In this document: piece by piece, positions 1 to 10,565 of the stretch | How positions within the stretch are numbered: the first letter of the stretch is position 1 | Layout of the letters: the number at the start of each line of letters is the position of its first letter | DNA from: Diplodia intermedia | Taxonomy: Eukaryota > Ascomycota > Dothideomycetes > Botryosphaeriales > Botryosphaeriaceae | Direction: 5' to 3' | DNA length: 64,000 nt | Assembly (NCBI GenBank): GCA_021495925.1 | Contig: JAKEKT010000011.1 | Location: 496,001-560,000 of the forward strand | The notes under the pieces: generated by a model | The model's database searches: none | What the model saw: the letters and a program-made list of their open reading frames with translations, nothing else | Told to the model about the DNA's origin: nothing | Translations under genes and position numbers: made by a program

Positions 1-229
1 ACGCCCGTAGATTCGGCCGACGTGGCCCTCGTTGCCCCCTTCCCGTTATCCACCATGAGGTGAGTGGGTTTCGCAAGTAGTTATAATAGCACCGGGCCTC
101 CTCCGCAATTGTCCCAGTTGTTTGCTTGCCGGCTGGCTTCTGTTGCGCGCAATTGTTGGAAGAGGCTCCATTTCCTTGCCCTTTTGAGTCCTTCGTTTTT
201 TAAAAGCACAAAAGCAACTTTCCACGAAA

Positions 230-851
230 ATGTCGACCCCCTACGATCCTCTGGCGCCTAAGTTTGATGCTAGTAAACCCATCGGGGAACGTGGCTCGCA
301 ATACGTCAAATATGTCATAGAAAACCCGTCCTACAAGGTACGTCCCTTCTTCCTCTTCGAACGAGTATTCCAGCTAACGTCTCTCGCAGCGTTTCGACGC
401 GACCGCGATCCGGCAATGCGAGCTGCTGTCGGCGCACGCGCGGGAGCCCAAGGCGGCGGACCGTACTTTGCCGCTGGCAACGTCGGCGTGGAAGGTGTTC
501 GTGCCCGAGGAGCTGACGAACGCGGGCGGGGCGCTGCACGGCGGCGCGGTGTCGACGCTGTTCGACATGCTGACGTCCTTCACCATCTCGTGCGCGGAGA
601 ACGTGGACGGCACGGGGTGGGAGGTCAACAACGTCAGCCGCACGCTCAACTGCTCGTACCTCAAGCCCATCATGCAGGGCGAGTACATGCGCGTCGAGTG
701 CGAGGTCACGGCGCTGGGCAAGCGGAATGGGCTGTGTCGCGGCGTCATGCGCAAGTGGAATAAGGAGCGGGAGGATGGCGCTGGAGGGGACGTGTGCTAC
801 ACGTGCGAGCACGGCAAGGTCAACACGGGTATTGGGGCCTCGAAACTCTGA
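230..851 (+). CDS. hotdog-fold acyl-CoA thioesterase (4HBT/PaaI-like)
   Basis: Two exons, 230-337 and 390-851, joined across a 52-nt GTACGT...GCAG intron, give 189 residues. The 4HBT hotdog signature GGALHGGAVSTLFD is in the middle of the protein; in this family that stretch forms the central helix and the acyl-CoA pocket. The second exon continues through the beta-sheet (NNVSRTLNCSYLKP, GEYMRVECEVTALGK) to the stop. The best family match is the small THEM2/ACOT13-type thioesterase, which hydrolyses acyl-CoA to free fatty acid and CoA. No targeting peptide is evident. The ATG at 230 is the first in frame and opens a typical MSTPYDPL start. Exact substrate is unknown. The next gene, CSN1, starts about 355 nt downstream in the same direction and is functionally unrelated. 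Confidence 0.9.
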
Positions 852-1206
852 GGCGGGGGCTGGCTTTTTGGTCATGTTCGTTCAGAGGAGTTTATTGGAT
901 ACCCGGAGATAAGAAGGATATGTAATCGAGACGCTTCCATGTTGGAATTCCTAAACTATTGCGCACCTTCAACCTACAGACACGTGAAACTAGAGGGACG
1001 GAGCCAAGGCTCACTATATCCCCAGAGTTTGTGGAGTGCCTCGATCATTGCAAAGGTATCTATGGTTCTTATCGATAAGGCCCGGTGACGAACGGGCGGC
1101 GTCGCGGGCGGCTGGAGCCTCCGCCGCAAGCTGCCCATGTCATTCCCGCCGCAGCTGCTGCCTCTCCACCAACCCACCTCTTCCCGCCGCTCGACCCCCA
1201 CCAACA
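852..1206. other. intergenic region between thioesterase and CSN1
   Basis: This 355-nt stretch holds the thioesterase 3' UTR and the CSN1 promoter and leader, which is pyrimidine-rich just before the ATG. I see no separate gene or RNA. Confidence 0.6.
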
Positions 1207-2851
1207 ATGGCGCCGCAAAACGTCGAGGACGCTCAGTTCTTCGTAGAGGCGAGAGCCCAGGGCAGGACTATCGTCAAGGGTATGCCGCCCCCGCCCAACA
1301 CCTCCGCCCTCCACTGACGGAGCTCCTTGCAGATCCGCCCAAGTTCGATTTCGAATCCTACATCGCCAACTACCAAGGTACGGAGGCGCGCATCACCCCG
1401 CGGGTGTGCCCCATGTGCTGACGCAGCTCTGTCGCTCTCAGGCAGGACCCGTCTGGAACGCTTACACTTGATCGGCACCACCTCCACCTACCTCTGCGTC
1501 GACGCTTTGCACGCTGCCATCGCCGAGGCCAAGCAAGGCAAAGATGTCAACTTTTACACCCTCGTCACCGACAAGCTCCACCAGATCGACCCCAACGACC
1601 CGCTCGGCGTCCCGGACGTGCAATGGTGCGAGCGCAGGACGAAGGAGGTGAAGTCGGAGCTGGAGAGCTTGGAGCAGCAGCTCAAGCAGTACAAGAACAA
1701 CCTGATAAAGGAGAGCATAAGGGTTCGTCGTCATCTATCCAATCTGAATCATGCAGTCTGACACGTCGGACAGATGGGCCACGACGATCTGGGCGGCTTC
1801 TACACGAGCATCGGTGACCATGCATCCGCCATGAAGTCATACGCCCGCGAGCGCGACTACTGCAACACCACTGGGAATGTTGCCGACATGTCGCTGAAGT
1901 TGATCTATTCCGGCATCCTTCAGCGCAACTGGACCACGGTCAGCTCGAATGTCTCCAAAATCCAGCCGATGACGTTGAAGCCCGATGACAAGGTCAAGCT
2001 GGATTCCCTTTGCAACGCTGTCCTGGGCCTCACTCATCTGGCAAATGGCAGCTACAGGGACGCGGCCAGGCAGTTCCTCCTAGTCAGCCCGGTATTCGTG
2101 ACGATAGAATCGCAGGCAAACATTACATGGCAGAAGCAGGTGATGACCGGTAACGACATCGCCGTTTACGGCGGTCTCTGTGCTCTCGCCTCCATGGACC
2201 GCTCCGAACTGCAGCGTCTTGTGCTTGACAACAACGACTTCCGCCAATTCCTCGAACTCGAGCCGCATATTCGCCGTGCCATCTCGTTGTTCTGTGGCAG
2301 CAAGTACACTCAGTGCTTGGAGATCCTAGAGGCATACCGCACCGATTACCTCCTGGACATCTACCTCAACCCTCACATCAAGGAGCTCTATGGCAGGGTT
2401 CGCAGCAAGAGCATTGTCCAGTACTTCATTCCCTTCAGCTGCGTCACGCTCGAGCAGATGGCCACGGCATTCGCCCCTGTCGGCGACGTCTCGATCGAGG
2501 ACGAGCTGACCGAGATGATTCAGCGGGGTGCTCTGGACGCCCGCATCGATCTGGTGGATAAGGTAATTCCCCATTCACTTATTCCTTTATCTACACAGCA
2601 AAGTGATTGACCCGCCTTTGCAGCTCCTCATCTCTCCTCCAACAAACCCTCGCACGCAGGTTCATGCCAATGCTATGAAGATGTCCCAGGATTTCGAACA
2701 TTTGCTCCGCGTCCACCTCGTCCGTCTGAACATGATGAACGAAGGCCTCATCGTCAAGGCTCCCAAGGGCCACCACCAGCAGAACCAGAGCCAGACACTG
2801 GAATCGGGCTTTGACCCCGTTCAGTCCTCCGGCAAGGGCTGGGCGAGCTGA
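1207..2851 (+). CDS. csn1: COP9 signalosome complex subunit 1
   Basis: Five exons (1207-1279, 1333-1377, 1442-1722, 1774-2562, 2624-2851) give 471 residues with consistent splice phases. The N-terminal FDFESYIANYQGRTRLERL motif, split over the first three exons, is diagnostic of CSN1 rather than its proteasome-lid paralogue Rpn7. Next come helical repeats (GHDDLGGFYTSIGDHASAMKSYARERDYC) and a PCI domain ending near KSIVQYFIPFSCVTLEQMATAF. The tail (VHANAMKMSQDFEHLLRVHLVRLNM, roughly residues 408-433) resembles the long helix that bundles CSN subunits. CSN removes Nedd8 from cullins and so controls cullin-RING ubiquitin ligases; in filamentous fungi it affects development and secondary metabolism. 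The first two exons are only 73 and 45 nt, so automated models could easily miss them. Confidence 0.96.
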
Positions 2852-4601
2852 GACGGGAGCTAGGGTCGAAAGCTGATGAAAGTTCACGAACTGATTGAAT
2901 TTACTTAGTTCCTCAAGGGCGTTCTGTGGCGATGAAAAAGAAGTATGGCGTGCAATGATCGGAGTTTAATGCGGCAGAAGACAGAAGTAGCTAGGCATTC
3001 GGGATGGTGGTGGCGACGGGGACACCCGCATACGAGGTTCTAGAATCGTGCGATTTTTTTTCTCTTCTATGGAGAAGAGGGAGGTGGTCTAGACGACCAC
3101 TTTTTGATCACTTGCACATTGTTAGCGTCCGATGGCTCGACGGCAATGCCGAAGACACCGCTGCGGTGGCGGGACACCCCGCGACGAGGCAGGGGTCTTG
3201 GAAGAAATACAACGAAGAAATTCACGACGATATCTTTTTTGCAATCTCTAACTTAATCCTCTGTGCATGGCCCGACACGAAAGTATACCAAGTGGAGAGA
3301 GACGATGAGCGAAATGCCACATCCGATATCCTTTTTTTTCCCTCCTCATTGTCGCCGTCTGTCTATAGGCAGACTTGAAAATAAGATTAACGCCCTAGTT
3401 ACCGGCCAAGTGGAACACACCTAGACCGGGGCCGCCGCCCGGCCGACTTCCTTCCGCGCCGCCACTGGCGCATGGAAGGAAAAGAAGCTCATCAACCCAC
3501 CCACTCCCCCACTCACCCACCCCCTTTCCTTCTCCTGTGGAGTGAGGATGGACAGAGCACACGGGAACGTTTCTATAGTCTCTCATTATTACTCTCCACG
3601 CTCGCCCTCCCCCCCTAACTATCCAAGCCACGCGGGAAATTTTTTCTTTTTTTCCCTTTCCCTTTTCCTCCCGCTCGCTTGCGGCTTTACGGCTTAGTAC
3701 GGCACTACGGGTACACACGGTGACACGCTACCCGCGCTATCGGCCGTTTATAACATAGATAATTTTTGTTCTTTTCGGTTGGCAGTAGTAGCGGCGGCGG
3801 GGCAAATGAATGAAGTGAAATAAGCAATAACAAAATAGCGCCCCCCGGTTGAGAGAGAGGTGGTGGTGGTGGTGGTGGTGCGCGTGCCCCACCACCTTCC
3901 CCCCCTTCCTTCATTCCTTCCGGCTCTGTCGATGATCATTTCGCGGGCATGATGTTCTGGTTTGTTTCCGGGCGGAAGAGGATATATCCGGGTAGCACCA
4001 ACCGGAGGGGGCGATTGGATCTATTGATGTTGATATTGTTCAATTTTTTTTCTGACGTGGGCTTGTTTGTGATTGTAATCATTGGAGTAGTGCCGCTTGT
4101 GTTTGCCTTGGCTCCTGCTGTTGGTGAGACTTCGGTGAGTAGTAACAACCGCAAAAAGTATCATTCCACTTCAACACCTGAGAGACGCGACAGTAGCCAA
4201 GCGGACATCTTAAATTTTGGCTTGATTCCGGGAGAATATGTAACACGACGTATACATTAACAGTTGCCTTATCGATACTCGACAGAACATGGTCGCCTTT
4301 CTCCGATGGTTTCTCTTCCCGGCCAAATATTTTTGAATCCGACCGGAGGACTACTACACCACAGGTAGCCCACCACATCTTTCCAATCTTTCTTTTGAGA
4401 AGCAAGCAAGGAAATAGCAAGCACTTCGAGAAGAGATTGATAAACTGAGATAAATAAAAGAAAATAAGGGGGTCGGTATAGGGTATATAGCGCTCAAATC
4501 CAATAAAACGTAGGGTATTAGCATCGCATAGTGAGATGGACAAGAAAATGGGGCCGAAGAGGCTTTCGTGCTTGCTTGTTTGTGCATATTCGTTGCGCCA
4601 C
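2852..4601. other. 1.75-kb convergent intergenic region
   Basis: This lies between the 3' ends of CSN1 (+) and the DUF8004-like gene (-), so it should be mostly two 3' UTRs. It is locally pyrimidine-rich and has a (GGT)7 microsatellite at 3859-3879. The short open frames here have no coherent composition or homology that I recognise. I see no gene or structural RNA. Confidence 0.5.
3859..3879. repeat. (GGT)7 microsatellite
   Basis: Seven perfect GGT units follow a short GA run in a noncoding intergenic region. Confidence 0.9.
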
Positions 4602-7600
4602 TCAAGCCGCCCACAGGTTGCCGGCCAGCTGTTGATACATGTTGGCGACGTCTCTCTCGCACATCCTTCCACCATCGCCAAGGTTGACGCCTTCGGGCAG
4701 ACCCATCACGCGTCGTGCCTTCGAGTAGTCGCTGCTGGCAGTGCCGGGACGACTGACAACCCGCGAGATGGGCTCGGCACCGAATTCGGCGTCCGCCGGG
4801 TAGGAGGAATAGATGCTGGAGGAATAGACGCTGGAGCTACGACGCACGGGTGGTTGCTCGACATAGCGACTGGTGGAACTGCGGCGAATGATGCTGTCCT
4901 GGCGGCGGAGGACATGCTCCTGGGTAGCTTCGATATCCAGCTCAGCCATCAGCTGCTCGGTGCGAGCAAGCGCATCGTCGGTGGCAGCGTCTTCGTTGCA
5001 GGGAGAAGGTGAAGACGGCCTGGAGGTCACCGACGTAGCGGTTGAGCTGGATTCCGCGGGTGACCATGCGACGCTGTTGGGTCCACTGGAATGCGCGGAC
5101 CCGCTGCTGGCGCTGCGGCGCATAAGCTCAGAGCTGGCTGTGGTTGACGCCGATTCAGCGCTGGTGTGGCGCGTATGGAAGTAACTGTTGCGTTTGGAAG
5201 AGGATTCCTTCGGCGAAGCAGTAGACAAGGGAATTCCACCCTCGTTGAAGTCAAACAATTCATCAACGGACTCGAGAGGAGGGGTGCGTTTCTCGTCGTC
5301 CTCGACGATAGGCTCAGTGACAGGAGAAAAGGCTCCCAAGGGAGAAGAAAAGGATGTCTTGACAGTCAGCTTGGTGGGAAGAGACGTGCAGCGCAGGGAG
5401 CTGGGCTTCGAAGGCGCGGAGTCAGTGTGGCTGGGTTGGTCGATGATGGTCTCATTAAGTCCATTGCCATACCCAGGCACCTGAATCTCACACCAGGGCT
5501 GGGGTTGTATGCGGATGCTGTTCCTCCGAGAGGCAAAGGGCGACAGGGAACGACCGATCGAGCTTCTCCACGAACTTGTTCTGCTCAATGGTGGAACGCT
5601 TACGCTATGCCGTCTTGAAGAAGATCGCACAGGTGACGAGGTGCTAGAGACACGAAGCGGTGCTGGCATATCGCCACCTGGTGACACGGATGATCGCCGA
5701 CATACTTTCGGGGAATCCTGGAAGTTTGTATGCGTTATGTAGTCAGATGCCTCGCAATCCGGCTTGATAGAGTACGACTCCCCGATGGCGGATGTGGCCG
5801 GCAGCGATGTCTCGGCCGATGCGTAACCCGAGTCGGCTGCAGACACGGAGTCCTCGGGTCGCTTGTTCCTCCACGGCGGCGTTCCCGCTGTCAGACAGCA
5901 TAGTGGGTAATGCGCTCCTTCGGTGTCACGAACCTCGCATGGCGCGCGCGTGACAGACACCAGCATCTGTAGGGTTGCGTAGATCAGGATCCAGCGCGCT
6001 TTCCGTGCGTCAGAGATCGAGACCTTCTCTTTCTGCTTATCGAGCGAATCCCGCTCAAAGATCTTGTAGACTCTGACGAGCGGAGCGTTCGCAACCGTGG
6101 TTTTCCTGGAATTCGTGGCGTTGCTGAGGGCAGCAAGCTGCATGAGCTGCTTGTCCGTCTTGCTCTGCTTGTTGCCCAGGGTCAAAGCAACCAGATTCCG
6201 CTGCGACAGGACGCGGCCGCTGGGCCTGGGAGTGGTGGGAAGGAGTGGAAGTGGATGCGGTAAAGGAGTGTATTTGTGCTTCCTGTCGAAAGCTTGCACG
6301 TTCTGCAGCACGCAGATTCCCCCATCAGCAGGCTTCTGTGCCTGGATTGACTCGGATGAATCAGTGTCCACAAGGTAGTCGTATAGCGCCTTGAAATCGT
6401 AGTACATCGAGCGGCAGAGGTCCCTGGAGAAACCGGTGCCCGTGGGCGGAGGCCAGTAACCAAACTTGTCGACATAGAAAGAGTTCAAGAACGAACGGAA
6501 CCGGTCCAGATGAGCGCGTGGTCCTGGCGGGAGGCCAAGGTTGGACGGAGACAGTTCTGCCTCCAGGAAGTTGCTGACAGCTTTCGATACGCGAGTCAGG
6601 TGCAGGTCCATCTCAAGAGATGCTCGAGTGATGAGGGCCTTTGTGACTCTAGGAATGGACTGAAAAGAGTTAGTTTCTGAACAAGCTCCTCGAAGTGATG
6701 GCGTCAGCCAACTTACCTCGTGCTCGCTGCTGAGGAACAATGTCTCGTTCATGCCGACACAGTGTGCATACGCGTCGATCCACAGGTCCTTGGTCTCATA
6801 GTGCTCAGCATAGTAGAGCATTGCCAGAGCGTTGTCAGGTCGGTGGGTGAAGTTGAGATAGCCAACCTCCTCGGCATACTCCATCAGAGCAGATTGGTTG
6901 TCCATAGGCTGCGCGGAGCGGAAGAGGTGAAGGCGCTCTTGCAGGTCAACGAGAGCGCCGCCCAGGTGTGTTCCAACCAGCGGCTTCTTGAAGAGGAAGG
7001 CAAAGAAGTTGCGCGTCGTGAGGTGCCACTGGAAAGCTTCTTCACGCATGCATCCCTCCGGAGCCGGGATGTAGAGCTCGTACATCTGTTCAGGGGCATT
7101 TTTCAGAGCACTTAATTGACTGGCAGGCACCTGAGCTCGTGAAGCGGTGTGGGCGAAGCACAACGTAAAGAGGTTGCCGCACGCAGCGTGCTTGAGGGCC
7201 TCCATCGGAACACAAAAGGATGGGCCACGGCGGGAGTAGCCGCGCTCATATAGATGGACGAAGCAGTCGCCATCTGCGAGCCAGAGCTCATTGTCCTGTC
7301 GGTTGAGGTTTTGTCAGTGCTTGTTGCAAAAGTGAACTGACGGCGGACAACTTACTCTGCGGAGGCCATCCCACTGGACAGAGCGGCGTCCGCTACCGTC
7401 CCAGCGTTTGACGCCCTGGGGCCGGTTGCAACTCAAGGAAGCGGCAGTGACGATTGATGACTGCCTTAGCTTCATCTTTTCTGGCTCCTGGTTCCTATCA
7501 TAGGAACGGAGAGGAGAGGTAGGGAAGGCGGGAACTGCAGGAGTGAAGTCTAGGGATTGAGGCTGCTTACGGCCGCGGACCGCTGAGCGCTTGCTTTGTA

Positions 7601-7832
7601 TGTTGGTCGGGCAGGCAGCTGACATCGGAAAGGCTGCAGGCGGCGGCGGCGAGGCGTTTTGCAGATCCAGAGCGGCGGATTCAGCCCAGGTTTTAGGTGC
7701 CGGGTCGATGTAAGAGTGCCGGGAGCTTCTGCCAGTAGAGAAAGCCGCCACGCTCAAGGTCCTGCGATCAGCGCCGGAGCGCAGCGACGAGCAGCGGCTG
7801 GGTATATGAATGGAGGCGGGGCGGGCTGACAT
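4602..7832 (-). CDS. fungal conserved protein resembling DUF8004 family
   Basis: Three exons in minus order: 7832-7356, 7295-6717 and 6659-4602, about 1037 residues. The first intron has a GTAAGT donor and joins WDGLRR to DNELWLADGDC; the second (57 nt) has no stop and keeps frame. The conserved part covers roughly residues 140-600 and includes GDCFVHLYERGYSRRGPSF, CVGMNETLF, FGYWPPPTGTGFSRDLCRSMYYDFKALYDYLVD and WILIYATLQMLVSV. From memory this layout matches the ascomycete DUF8004 proteins, whose biochemical role is not known. The C-terminal 400 residues are Ser/Thr/Pro-rich and probably disordered, with many SxxS and RRSS sites. The start is uncertain: the frame stays open upstream to 8093, and I chose the Met at 7832 (MSARPASI). 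An extra 5' exon is possible. Confidence 0.8.
6660..6716 (-). other. 57-nt stop-free, frame-preserving intron
   Basis: The donor GTAAGT at 6716-6711 and the acceptor TTTTCAG ending at 6660 are both near consensus. The intron is 19 codons long without a stop, so retention would insert 19 residues after SSEHE. Confidence 0.85.
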
Positions 7833-10565
7833 GGTCGCGGCGGTTGTCGGCGCGGAATGGAAAGGCGTGCCTGCCTGGGCCAGCGAGCCGCGAGCCGTGT
7901 GCGATGCGAGGGCGAGCGGGCCGGGGGTCAGGTCAAAGGCCGAGTGATGGATGATGCCACGACTGGTGACCCAGTGCAGAGCAGACGCAGTGTGCCGTCG
8001 CGCAGCACAAGCGGGAGCGCCGCAGTACTTACAGCTGCGGGCTGGGACCAGCGGCGACATCGCGCACGCTTCGGGCCAGGGCGCCAGCGGCACGCCCCCC
8101 AGGCGGGCATGGCGTGGGCCCTGTCGACCGCTTCTGGGGCCTTGGGACCTGGGGAAAGCCGCGGTGGCTGAGGGCTGGGTGAGGTGCGATAGACCGGCCA
8201 GCTCGCGCCCGGGGCCAGTGCCCTGCTAGTGCGCCGCCGGGGCCTCAGGGCCCGCCGGTCTGTAGCCTCATCTGCCGGGCCCCTGCAAATCTAGCCAGAT
8301 CGCCGCGATAAACTCAGCACATCCTCCAGCTCACCACGAGCAGATCGCCTGCAGCGCTCAGGCCCGCGCAGAGATTGCAATCCAGAGCCCCGCCTCAGCC
8401 AGCCCGCGCGCCCTCATGCCCTCATGCTCCGCTCAGCTTTCGTACGAGCCGCCGCCGACGAGACACACCCATGCGACGCGTGCCATGGGCGCGCAAACGA
8501 CAGCTGCCGCCCGCATCCAGTCACCACTCGCCGCCTGCTGGCGCCCTCCGGCGACTTGCTCCCGGCATGCAGCAGCGCCATGCCTGTCCCCCCTCGGCCT
8601 CAGATCCTCATCTCGCCAAGCACAAGCCCGCCGAAAGCGTCCCGGCCGTCAGCTGCGACATTGACCTCCGCCGCGAATATTGCTCGTGCGCCCGCCTGAA
8701 GAAGATGTCTGGTGTCAAGCCGCAATTGCGCTCGCATTTCGATCGTCGCCGGACGTCACCACGTCCTGCGCCCGTCTGCCTCAGTGGCCGATGCTGCTGC
8801 GTCATCCCGCAACTGGCACCTCGGCCGGCCTCCCCGCTATCCGAGCCTCCATGGCCGGCGTCGATCACCCTCAACACCTCCCCTCGCCGTCCACTAAGCT
8901 CGCGACGCCCACCCGCCACTTCTGCAGCTTATTCGCGCGTCGGGTCCCAAACGCCGCCGCCTCCCCCAGTCACGGCGTCCTCATGACTGTCATGCAGCAT
9001 GTCGTGTCCGGCTCCACCACCCACCAGCTCTCCGCGCGTCGCTGTGACCAACCGTTGACCCGCATCTATCTGCAAAATGTCCGAGTTCACATGCGAGCCG
9101 TGTTTCAGCCGTTCCCCCGGTCGCTACCGCCGTCAAGTTGTTGTGAGACTTTATAGCCTGCGTCATCCTCGCGTGTCCCGCTCGGTCGGCCTCCCCAACC
9201 CCGATGGCTAATCACCCTCCTAGCTTCGGAGAACATCTCCTGCCATCCAGAAACCTCTGGAGACATATCTTGTTACTCTCTGTCGCCATCAAATCGGTAA
9301 GTATGGTTTCACATCCTGTTGATGCTCATAACCGCCAGTCCCCGTTCCTGTTAGTCAATCCACCGTTGGTGCTATATCCTGGTACCGTAGCTGGAGCAGT
9401 CGAGCTAGCACGCATCAACACCACACAGACTCCCCCCGTTGCAAGTGCCTTTTTACACATAGACAAGCAACCCTAGTACTGTAGCACTCGCTCTCACCCC
9501 CGCCTCCCTGGGCAGCCCGGCACCCGGCACATGCCACCTTAACAATTTTCACTCCACATCGCTTCCTTGTCATCGACTAAGCACTTCCCCAACAAGCTGT
9601 TCTGAAACACCGGCCCTGCAAACCTTTCCAAGCATTGAACCACATATATCGCTCACGCCCATCCATGGCTGCTTTGCTCAGGGCCACGCCTCGAGCAGTT
9701 TTACCAATCTACCATTCTGTCTCACCAAGCAAACGCCAAGAGTCAGCAGGCGCGGGGTGGGCAAGTGTCTAGAAGCGTCGACTGCCTTGCCAACCCAGCG
9801 AAACCGCAATGCCGGGCTAGCCGCCTCAGCGGCCGCGCGTTTTGCAACGTGCGATCACGCAGAAGGCTCGATACTCTTTGTCACATGATGGCGAGGAACT
9901 CCTGCACCCTCGAATCGTTCATAATCACGTTGGTTCTCGGCCACTCATTCACTGGAGAAACAGGGATCTCCATCCCAACTAACAGAGGAAAAAGCAAGGA
10001 AATGACTTCATGAGTTTATCTTAACTACAGCTGTTTTTTTTCCGATGCGTTCTCGTATTACAAAGCGCATCAACGTGGTTCAACGAGAGAGAGAGAGAGA
10101 GAAAAGAATACAGTCCTTAGGCGCTACTTGGCACCAGAAGTCACTGGCAAGCCCACCTACATCCGCTGTTACCATCATCCATCCACGAGGCGATGGGGCG
10201 ACCTTACTTGATCATAACACATCCGCTGCATAATGTCTGCGGCCATATGCAGCACATCCTTTCAGCGTACCACTTACCTACGGCCTCGATGGTACCCATC
10301 GCTCGATATTCACTGCTACTCCCGTCGTTCTGCCTCTACCATGTTTGCTGCATGGCGGTTGAAGCGTTTCGGTGTCTGCTCATGCAATAGTCGAGTCAGT
10401 GGCCGTATATCCATGAATGAGAGTAACCCTGGGTTTCGTTCAAATGCGAGTATAGTAGTAGGTAGAAATTGCAGCACAATCTCACTATTTTCTTTTCCTC
10501 GAACTCAAAAAATTCAAGTCTCAAGGAAGAACCACAGTACGGCAATTGGGGGATCAGCATCGAGA
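7833..10565. other. 2.7-kb intergenic region without recognisable gene
   Basis: The first part is the DUF8004-like promoter; the far end is the 3' side of the GT34-like gene. The 7.9-9.2 kb part is GC-rich and stop-poor and has several overlapping open frames of 80-200 codons on both strands. All are rich in Arg, Pro, Ser and Ala with no domain signature, as expected by chance. A (GA)n run lies at 10085-10102. I see no tRNA or other RNA gene. Confidence 0.5.

Noticed and set aside
8375..8986. 203-codon + open frame
   Set aside because: Arg/Pro/Ser/His-rich with no domain character; overlapping frames of similar length occur in the same stretch.
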